Below are positions 9,002-16,878 of a stretch of 24,211 nucleotides of DNA, piece after piece; the first letter of the stretch is position 1; each line of letters begins with the position of its first letter. Below the pieces are notes generated by a model. That model was not told the origin of the DNA, did no database searches, and was given only the letters and a program-made list of their open reading frames with translations. A program made the translations under genes and the position numbers. The stretch is from Hofstenia miamia (Eukaryota > Xenacoelomorpha > Acoela > Hofsteniidae), in NCBI GenBank assembly GCA_900660155.1, contig CABFPE010000442.1:596077-620287 (forward strand), written 5' to 3'.

Positions 9002-10305
9002 AATTACCACTTAAAAATATTTGCGGTGCACTTTCTTTAAAGGCCCTGATGTACTTTTGCCTAACTCTAGAAAATCACCTTGTTACTGTTCAGGGCCGTA
9101 TTGTTTGATTATTCATGCCCTTTTTGGTTCCCTTTCTGAAATGAATGGCTTTTATGATCATTCTAAAACATCTACTCATAGAAAATTATAAGCTGATATT
9201 GCACAAGAAATGAAACTGGCTACAGGTCTGCAGCCATTTGAAAATATTAAAGAAAGGCTGGTAAAATTACCATTCGCAGACTAAAATTAAAAAATATTTC
9301 TTGTTTTATCTGATAATCAGGAAATCTTTTGTTTAGTTTCAAAAGCCTACAGTATTGCAATTAGAAGAATAATTAAATTTATATCTAGAATTTCTATTTA
9401 ATTTTGCAATTAATTTAGATATCTTCTTTTTGTTGGGAAATTTTTACTCCCAGTTTTTTTGTAACAAATTAGTAATATTAACAAAAGTTTCTTATAAAAG
9501 AGAAAATTTAATCTATCGGCGTTACACTTGAAAACTTGAGAAACTTAATAAAATAAAGTTTGAAAACTTGTATTTTCAAAATTGGAAGATAAATTTTAAG
9601 CGAATTGGTTGCGAACGCATTCAAACGAAAATAGTTGTAGTTTAAAAGTTTGTCACATCCTTCTAGAGAAGTAATTTTTTAGGATTCACTGGAAAATATA
9701 CATATATGAATTTTTTATCTGTTTATTTTCCAATGATGAGGTTAAATACTACTGTATGTATTTAAATTGTTCCATGTTGACTAGTGGGATGGTACTTCTT
9801 TTCATTTTTGCAAATCTCAAATTTTCGAAATTTATCTCAAATTATTATTTAATCAACACTTCTCACTTAGAAAAATTTCTGCAAATGTCCATTTTGAGAG
9901 AAATTTGGAAGATTTCAAATTTAATAGAATAAAAAAAGTACCAGCCTGACTAGTGGTCAATAACTTTCAACGCCAAATACACACTTTGTAAGAACTATAC
10001 GCGCTTGGAAAGACGTAACAGCAGTGTCTTAAGCAGCTGTTAGTGTTTAGTAAAGCAATTTTTGTGAATATCACAAATACAAACTAACAAACAACTGAAA
10101 AGTTCATAATCTTAATTCACTGGTAAATGAAAAATCTGATTAAAATTAAACAAAGAATTGATAAATAAAAATATTATTATATTTTGGAAGAAATATTGCA
10201 TAATAGTTTTATATTTGTGTTATACATCTTTTTGTATCAAGAAGTTTGGTTTTTGGCCGAAAAAGATTATAATATATATATTCCATGCTATATAAATATA
10301 TATAT
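8931..10305 (+). repeat. Repeated block, copy 1 (matches 23021-24211)
   Basis: 8931-9002 matches 23021-23092, and 9193-10305 matches 23093-24211 in the same orientation. I count roughly 20 substitutions by eye over about 1.1 kb, most of them in the last 250 bp. Copy 1 has about 190 extra bases (9003-9192). Both copies end in a TA tract, and copy 1 runs into an assembly gap. No protein-coding content or clear terminal repeats were recognised. It may be a non-autonomous transposon or a segmental duplication. Confidence 0.9.
9042..9097. repeat. Small inverted repeat in the segment unique to copy 1
   Basis: GGCCCTGA at 9042-9049 and TCAGGGCC at 9090-9097 are exact inverse complements 40 bp apart, in otherwise AT-rich sequence. 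CAGGGCC is a common start of hAT-type terminal repeats, here pointing outward on both sides. It lies within the 190 bp missing from copy 2. Confidence 0.4.
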
Positions 10306-10414
10306 NNNNNNNNNNNNNNNNNNNNNNNNNNNNNNNNNNNNNNNNNNNNNNNNNNNNNNNNNNNNNNNNNNNNNNNNNNNNNNNNNNNNNNNNNNNNNNN
10401 NNNNNNNNNNNNNN

Positions 10415-10453
<39 letters not shown>
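10285..10453. repeat. (TA)n microsatellite containing an assembly gap
   Basis: TA-rich sequence leads into 109 N (10306-10414) and continues as TA units to 10453. The real tract length is unknown. Any open frame that crosses it is an artefact of the N run and the TA repeat. Confidence 0.9.
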
Positions 10454-10456
<3 letters not shown>

Positions 10457-12151
10457 AAGCATCCAGTAAATGTACAATGCAAATACCCGGTCAAAGCCCA
10501 CCGCATTGTAACATTAACTGTTGCCGGCAAACTACCTACACAGCCTTGAACTTTTCGACCGGTTCCAAATCGTATTACAATTCTTTTTCGAACACTAAGG
10601 AACAGGGGTGGTTGGGAGGACTGAAGCACACCAATAATTTTCTCAAGTGGCTTATATTTTTGGATCAAATCTTTTTAAATTTAAGAAATTTAAGCTTTTT
10701 ATAGGAAGGAACTCAGTTCAGTGCTCCTCCCCCCATTAATAATATTTTTTCCTTATCTCCTAATCGAAGTTGCCATCTGTTCATAAAACATCCTTCCTAG
10801 AAGTTATTTGTGGAACCCTCTTTGTTTTGGGGCTCCATATCAATGAAAGAATATTTCTTTTTATTAAATTTATTTTTAGTGTATTAGCAATCTTCCAATT
10901 GACTTAAAAACATCTTATTTACACAGATATAGCTTTTTTCACTAGTTGTAACATACAACTAGAGATTTTTTTAACACAAAGGCTAAGATTATATAATAAG
11001 CTTTGTAGTTATTTATGCACAGTCTCCTATTTGGAAAAATGGAATTTCAATATATATATATATATATATATATAGGCTGAGTCTAATACTGGCTCTTACG
11101 TATTTATATAATATTCTCAAATTGTTAGCCTACATTAATAGATAGATCTAGAACAGAGGAATTTAATCAGTTTAATAACTTATGTCATTTGAACTATTAT
11201 GATTGTCAAAATCATGTGATGTTTCCTCACTAGGAACAATATGGTGCAACATATTAATAAATTTGCTACTTCCCACTAACAAAGACATGGAAATTGAAGT
11301 TTGTATGGATTGCATATCTCATTAGCAAAAAAAGAATAAGCACGTAGGACAAGGGTTGATGCAAATATTCATCTTCGACTTCTATACCTGCTGCTGTTTG
11401 CAAACATTTTTAGAAATTCATTATTTTCATTTGTATTTATAATTAATCTTTTATTTTGTTTCTACAAGAGTTGAACATAGTTAAAAAACTTGATTGTCAT
11501 AAGGCAACTAAATAACCTGTTATGCAAATAACTAAATAACCTTACATGCAAATATGAATTCATCAAATTGCAATGGTTACAAATGGCATGTCTTAACCAT
11601 GACACAACTTAAATTAAGTTTAAAAAATTCAAAATACAATAAATTTTACCATAAGACCTTAAGCTCTAAATTGGGTGTTGTTATATAGCAACAAATATAT
11701 TAATATTTGAAAAAAATTTTCTTTAAGAAAATATATATTATAAAAAAAATATATAACACAACTTTTCAAAAGCAAAATCTCAGCCAGTTTATGGTTAAAT
11801 TTTTAATATAAATATTTCAATCCTATCTTTGTCCTTTTTCATATATGTATATTTAAGGTTCTGAAAAATTACGTGAACATTTTTAGTCATTTACCTCATA
11901 TGACAGTCAGAACTCGCACCGACTATATATCTTGTTCTTAAATTATCATTATAATAGCTACACCCAATTATCATATATACCACAGGTAAAAATTACACAG
12001 AAATTCAATCAAATCTTAGGGCTTGATTTTCTGAATTTCAGCAAAGGTTTAGTAAGAACGCATTTCGTTTTATAGCAGGTTGTTGTATTAAAATATTTAT
12101 ATCTATTCTAATGCTGTTTTACTTTAAAACAGGTCAGCTGTTGACATATTG
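10454..12151. other. Non-coding stretch upstream of the lipocalin-like gene
   Basis: AT-rich. A GC-richer patch at 10480-10640 has a minus-strand open frame containing RKRIVIRFGTGRKVQG, not convincingly assignable. A (TA)12 tract lies at 11051-11074. A minus-strand frame around 11250-11395 reads AGIEVEDEYLHQPLSYV, also unassigned. Several AG acceptor-like sites (about 12041, 12080 and 12132) precede the lipocalin gene, so a non-coding 5' exon cannot be ruled out. Confidence 0.35.
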
Positions 12152-12163
12152 CTATATAAAAAG
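12152..12163 (+). promoter_or_regulatory. TATA box of the lipocalin-like gene
   Basis: CTATATAAAAAG matches the metazoan TATA consensus and lies about 37-45 bases before the chosen ATG at 12197. An initiator-like TCATTA at 12189-12194 would give a very short leader. This spacing fits a strongly regulated, tissue-specific secreted-protein gene with little or no 5' untranslated exon. Confidence 0.5.
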
Positions 12164-12196
12164 CTCGAACTTGGGTGTAACAAATTATTCATTAAC

Positions 12197-12841
12197 ATGT
12201 TGAAAATAGCCTTGTTGATCGTCTGCCTTTTTCCTTACTCCAATGGAGACTTGGAATTCTGTAGGAGCCTCCCATCTGTGCCTATATCATATGAAGGGTT
12301 TTTTGATAAACCTTCTTACGATTTGTATAGCTTCAATGATGATCCTAGTTCATGTAACACTGATATAATGGAGAAAGTAGACGATTTGAAACAGCAATGG
12401 GTAGGCATAAATGATAGTGCAATTGGGATGCCAAAATTCAATTTTAAATGGTATACTCAATATACTGATTACGATGAACCTGAAGTCTATTTTGGCTCCG
12501 GATATGTCAATGAAGAAACTGGCTTGATTCACGCTTTCTATCTATCTACTAAAAATACTCCAGAAGCTGATTATGAGGTGTGGAGAATAATATATCAGAA
12601 AGATAAAATTAGAGTCATTTATGTTTGTGATAGCATAGTTGGAACATCTGGCGTTCCACAATACTTGTACATAGTGAGCTCTGAGAAAACATTTCCTGAA
12701 GAAGTTAAAGTGGAAATTATGGCAGTTCTCAAGAAGTATGGGTTAGATCATTTCCACAGTCTAACACCTATTCCACATGACAACTGCAAAAAAATGGAAG
12801 ATTTTATGAAATCATGCACCCACCCTTTACATTGTTACTAA
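12197..12841 (+). CDS. Secreted lipocalin-like protein (apolipoprotein-D type), 214 residues
   Basis: Probably binds a small hydrophobic ligand outside the cell. The ATG at 12197 is chosen because it starts a clean signal peptide (MLKIALLIVCLFPYSNG, likely cut before Asp18); the frame also stays open upstream, but only through the TATA box. The C-terminal half follows the lipocalin pattern: DYEVWRIIY, then YIVSSEKTFPEEV with a following helix, then a terminal NC, as in apolipoprotein D. Mature cysteines are 22, 53, 144, 197, 207 and 213. Spacing of 22-144 and 53-197 mirrors the two apolipoprotein-D disulfides; 207 and 213 are an extra tail pair. The usual N-terminal GxW is not recognisable. 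One N-glycosylation site (NDS, 72-74). No intron interrupts the frame, unusual for arthropod lipocalin genes. An AATATA poly(A)-like signal lies at about 12954. Confidence 0.72.
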   Translation: MLKIALLIVCLFPYSNGDLEFCRSLPSVPISYEGFFDKPSYDLYSFNDDPSSCNTDIMEKVDDLKQQWVGINDSAIGMPKFNFKWYTQYTDYDEPEVYFGSGYVNEETGLIHAFYLSTKNTPEADYEVWRIIYQKDKIRVIYVCDSIVGTSGVPQYLYIVSSEKTFPEEVKVEIMAVLKKYGLDHFHSLTPIPHDNCKKMEDFMKSCTHPLHCY

Positions 12842-13310
12842 ACTGATAAATTTTGCAGTGTTTTTTCTTAATCAATTTAAACTTTTACGAATTTTATTGC
12901 AAACTGTTTTCAAAGTTAGTGATAATTTGTTTCTTAAATTAAATAATTTTTTTAATATAACTATGGTCTCAGTTTAAGGCCCATAATCGTTGTCACAAGC
13001 TTAAGATGATATTTTAAGCAATCCTCCCCAGTACATATTGGCAATACCCATAATTAGTATCCTAATTCAAAAAATAATGATGAAATATAACTAAGAGCAA
13101 TTGGTAATCAGAAACACGAAAACAGCTCCAGAACCCATTCTAACTAAGTTTTCAGTTCTAGTTGAAGTATTTGAAATTTATGCGCTTTTTACCTTTTCTT
13201 TATGTATTTAAATATTGTTTGTCTTCTAATTCGCACTTATTTGAGTAGCAGGCAGTACATTGGTAACCCTAATCCTCACAACTTTTTTTACGTACGTTGG
13301 TTTCAAAATG
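12842..13310. other. 3' untranslated and intergenic stretch
   Basis: The AT-rich 3' flank of the lipocalin-like gene. Apart from the AATATA at about 12954, I see no gene or repeat structure. Confidence 0.4.
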
Positions 13311-13791
13311 GAGGGGGGGGGGTAAAATACCCCAGGTTTATTTTTGATATATGAATGCTATTGTCATGAAGTTTGCACAAAGTAATATGGGATAAAAAGT
13401 TTAAAAATGTCCAAGAATAAAATTTTTAACCAGACATTTTGCAAACAGATTTGTAAAATGGTAATGTTAGTCAACTTTTAATATTTTTCCATTCAAAACA
13501 CAAATTATAAGGTCTAGTTATAACTTAAGGCATATTAATTTGTAGTTATTAATGCTGATATTAGCATTTATTGTTTTTGTGTAGTCATTTTTATATTTCT
13601 ATATTAAAAAAGGTTAGTCATCATTGACAAAATAGTCATAATTCCTTGACAAAAAATGCTTTCACGTAAAATTTTTACAGAATACGTAAAACTAAATTAA
13701 ATGTGGTGAAAAGTTCAGCCAACCTTTCAAATTTGGTTTAAAAAGTTATTAATAAAAACACGCTTAAGGGGGTAAATTTATCCGCCCCTTC
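13311..13791. repeat. Candidate non-autonomous DNA transposon (MITE), ~481 bp
   Basis: The left end (13311-13333: GA, a G run, then TAAAATACCCC) and the inverse complement of the right end (13768-13791: GAAGGGGCGGATAAATTTAC, then C's) are similar over about 23 bases. Each end is itself partly palindromic (GGGGTA/TACCCC on the left). The interior is AT-rich and non-coding. GC-rich ends around an AT-rich core of under 500 bp fit a MITE. No clear target duplication was seen and the G run makes chance similarity possible. Confidence 0.33.
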
Positions 13792-15071
13792 GTGAAGAAT
13801 AGGGTAAAGCAGCCTACTAGTTGCAGTGACGCAATTAGCTGAAGTTTCTTATAGACTTGATATGCTAAAGCCAAAAAGGGAGGTATTGTATCTATATTTA
13901 CGTTCAAAATTTAGCTGTAATCTACTGGCAACAAAAATATTTAGCCGCAGAACGTTAAAATGCATACTTTATGTTATTATGCCCAAAAACTGTTGTTTAC
14001 ATTTGCAACGGGATAACTTAATTGATTGGAATATTATTATTAAGCTTGAATACCAAAAGTTCAATTTCAAGCAACAATTTAAAATTACCCTTACAAAAAA
14101 GTTTTGTAAATGCACTGCATTTTGGAAATTCAACAATATCTAGCTAATTGCTGTATAAGGCTAGGTCGATCCTTGAAACCTAAGATTCTTTGAGAATGTG
14201 AGGGTAGCGGAATAAGTCAAAATTTGTTAATAACCGAATTCAATTTTACGTCAACCGAAGTTCTAATGAGGTTTCGATGTGCTTGGCTGAATACAAAGTT
14301 GTACAAAATGTGACCCAAAACTACAATTTCTCAAATTCTGCAACTCTGCTTCATCACACACACACGTGTTGCAAAAATATGTAAAATGGGTGGAAATTTT
14401 GAAAATTTGAAAAAATCACATCCGTAATTTGGACTGCTATAACTGCTAAAATCAAATCAATTCATTTCTTTCTCAAACGTTTTTTGATTAATTAAAGCAG
14501 CACTTACCATTGGAATAATAAATCTTGATATTTTTTGTTATACTTATAAAGTCATTAGTCAGACTGGATACAAAAATTCTTGCACCCAAAAATCCCCACA
14601 AGAATTTTCACAAGCCAAAATTTCACTCCGACACCACAGCACATGTGGTGTGGCTTGGGAATCCTCACTACTACGGGAAGCCTAGTAATTGCGCTGCTTT
14701 CATTTTAATTGGAAAGCCTATTAACAACAAATCAGACCAAAGAGATTTTATTGGCAATATTGAATAAAATCCAATTTCAACAAAAGCTGAAATACATGAT
14801 AAATAATTTTTTCAAAATGCGACTACGTTTCCAAATACATGTAATTCTACATTTTATCAACATGCTACCAGCATTGCTATTTGAAAATTGTTAAATTAAG
14901 TTTATCTCTCTGCAATCCCTCATCAAATTACCTATAAATTGAGTTTTTGATCTATTTAGTTGTGTATTTTTACTGCCATTTTTATGGAATGAATCATTGA
15001 TAGCAAAATGATTGAAAAGATAAACTAAACTTTAATGAAAGACTCTAATTTAAATACTTTCCGCAAAAAGT
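13792..15071. other. Non-coding stretch with one hairpin
   Basis: A 105-codon forward frame at 13826-14143 is Lys/Asn/Phe/Cys-rich, without recognisable motifs, and not supported. A patch of richer composition at 14580-14710 contains the hairpin listed separately. The remainder is AT-rich and featureless. Confidence 0.35.
14611..14657. repeat. Nested inverted repeat (stem-loop)
   Basis: ACACCACA (14631-14638) and TGTGGTGT (14644-14651) form a perfect 8-bp stem around a 5-base loop. Outside it, CAAGCC (14611-14616) pairs with GGCTTG (14652-14657) across a one-sided bulge. It is locally GC-rich. It could be a transposon end or a structured RNA element; nothing decides between them. Confidence 0.45.
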
Positions 15072-15395
15072 TTATAATATCTTCAATCTTATAAATACAG
15101 GCCGTATGAGTTTGCTTAAGACCTGCGCTTCTATTCTTGTACATTTATACAAGCCCTTGCACATACTTTGAACAAACTTTCTTAGATAAGTTGTGTGAGT
15201 CTCAAAAATCCAGTTCCATAGTTTGCAAATGTTGTTAGACTTCTTTACCAAAGTGCTATTGGTAATTACCAGTGTTTTCCCATCCTCCATATGGATCACA
15301 AACTTAGCAAAGGCTGAGCCAGAGACACTATGCACCTTTATACCCTTCAATGGGTACTTAGTATTTCGGACCAAGAAACCGTTTTTTATGAACAC
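15072..15395 (-). other. Unidentified open frame (107 codons), possible fossil exon
   Basis: The frame has no ATG near its start (it opens after a TGA and first reads GTG). It contains GIKVHSVSGSAFAKFVIHME followed by DGKTLVITNSTLVKKS, with balanced composition and a beta-strand-like pattern, and later a Lys/Arg/Leu-rich helix-like tail. This reads more like genuine coding sequence than other frames in the AT-rich parts. I cannot place it in a family. It could be one exon of a host gene, or an old transposon or processed-gene remnant. Confidence 0.25.
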
Positions 15396-16284
15396 TAACT
15401 TTCACAGGAGAAGAGAATAGTTATTGAGTGCTAAAAGATACTCTTCGGCTGTCACATTTTTCTTTGAAGAAAATTCCTATGACCTCGGAGTACTGATATA
15501 TTGAATGTTGTGCAGAAACTGTCGAGGAAAGTGCAGAGCAAATTACTAAAGATGTTTCAGAGACATTTATAATAGTTAAATTTAATCAAGAAGTCGAGGA
15601 TAAAATAAATTGGAACTAATATTTTCATTAGAAAGTTTTATGTGAAATTATTAGAATTTACTGACTAGTAAAATTTGTTGCATGAAGGTGAAGATGACAT
15701 ATGCCAACTTCAATGCAATAAATAATTTCACGATTTAACAATTCACATACAGCGTGGGTAAATATCGTCAATTAAGAAACAAAAGGTTGTAATTACATTT
15801 TCGCCTACATTTCATACATAGAAATACATTTCCTTAAGCTGTTTCTATATTTAAAATGAGTTATATTCAAATTCTCATTTGTTGAGTAATTATAGACGAT
15901 TTGCTATTTTATGGATACAGTTTAAAAACACTGTAAATTTTTTTCTAAAGGGAGGATATGTTGTCTAAATATCTATATTTCATTAAATTGGCCAAAATTC
16001 AATTAAGTAATTTATAGGCTATTGCGCTCTTTTGAATGGCCTTACCAATGAGTATGTAAACAAAATTCAGATTGACCATTTTATATTACGCTATTTTTTA
16101 ACAAAGAAAAGACAATTTTTTGTCTAAACTAAAAACCTGTTAAAAGCAAAAATAAGTCCTGCAGTTTTTAAAACAATACAGAATTGTTCAGTAAGCAAAT
16201 TGTAGCTCATTGGAGGCGGGCGAGCTCCTGGCTACTCCACACCATGTAACTAACTAATTATATTAACCGAAGTTGTTAATAATA
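15396..16284. other. Non-coding AT-rich stretch
   Basis: No gene found. A GC-rich word GGAGGCGGGCGAGCTCC at 16213-16229, itself partly palindromic, stands out and may be a transposon end. Confidence 0.35.
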
Positions 16285-16500
16285 AAGAAAATTTAATATT
16301 AAGTCACTATTCTTGAAAATTTAAAGATAAGTTCTAAACAAGTTGAAAAGATTTTTGATTCAAACGCGAATGACAGCTAAAAATCTTGACACATCCTACT
16401 AGAGAAATAGTTATGTTCGACATTAGCGGAATTTTTTTACATATGTTAAATTGTTTTCTTAAATATTTACTTTTCAATGTTAAGTGAGGTTACCAGTAGA
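16285..16500 (+). repeat. Ancient, diverged relative of the repeated block
   Basis: Similar in order and orientation to about 9500-9750 of copy 1: agaaaatttaat, cttgaaaa, attcaaacg, cacatcc-tctagagaa (one base differing) and a closing tgaggtta appear at compatible spacing. By eye roughly two thirds of positions agree with several indels, far less than between the two main copies. This suggests a dispersed repeat family rather than a single recent duplication. Confidence 0.45.
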
Positions 16501-16600
16501 ACAGCGATTATTGTTTTGAGAATAAATTTACAGCTAATGTTTCAAATGCGAAAATTAAGAAAAAGAATCCAAATTCCTACAAATACAAGTTGTATAGATG

Positions 16601-16623
16601 GTATGCCGTCTATACCGGCATAC
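16601..16623. repeat. Perfect 8-bp hairpin beside the satellite array
   Basis: GTATGCCG (16601-16608) and CGGCATAC (16616-16623) are exact inverse complements around the 7-base loop TCTATAC. The loop plus the right of the first arm can instead pair with GTATAGATGG at 16592-16601 (one mismatch), so two mutually exclusive hairpins are possible. It lies about 25 bp before the first satellite monomer. Confidence 0.55.
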
Positions 16624-16647
16624 GAGGTAAATGACTAAAAAAGAAGA

Positions 16648-16878
16648 AGTATAAGTAGAAAACATATATTATTTAAAAACACATTTGATATTCCAGGTTC
16701 GCGAAAAAAGTTGTTTCTGGATATATCTTATCAAGTGTTAAGTAGAAAACATATATTGCTTAGTTAAACATTTGAAATTAGGATTATCATAAGATTGTTC
16801 CTGTATATGCTTTATAAAGTGTTAAGTAGAAAACATATTTTACTTGCAAAAACATTTGATATTTAGGTTGGTCAAAAA
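16648..16878 (+). repeat. Minisatellite array, left part (84-bp monomers)
   Basis: About 2.75 diverged monomers, recognisable by agtagaaaacata, aacatttgatattt-agg and gttcctgtatatgctttata. The array breaks off in the middle of a monomer (ggtcaaaaa), where the fossil element starts, and resumes after it. Confidence 0.85.

Noticed and set aside
10480-10668. Minus-strand sequence RKRIVIRFGTGRKVQG, possibly a transposase DNA-binding domain.
   Set aside because: Only loosely similar to Tc1/mariner N-terminal helices, with no conserved linker or TIR nearby.
10184-10704. Open frames on both strands across the gap at 10306-10414.
   Set aside because: They are held open by N and TA repeats; the non-repeat ends have no recognisable content.
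12149-12196. Upstream extension of the lipocalin frame (in-frame TTG at 12149).
   Set aside because: It would translate the TATA box and bury the signal peptide; the ATG at 12197 gives a clean secretory start.
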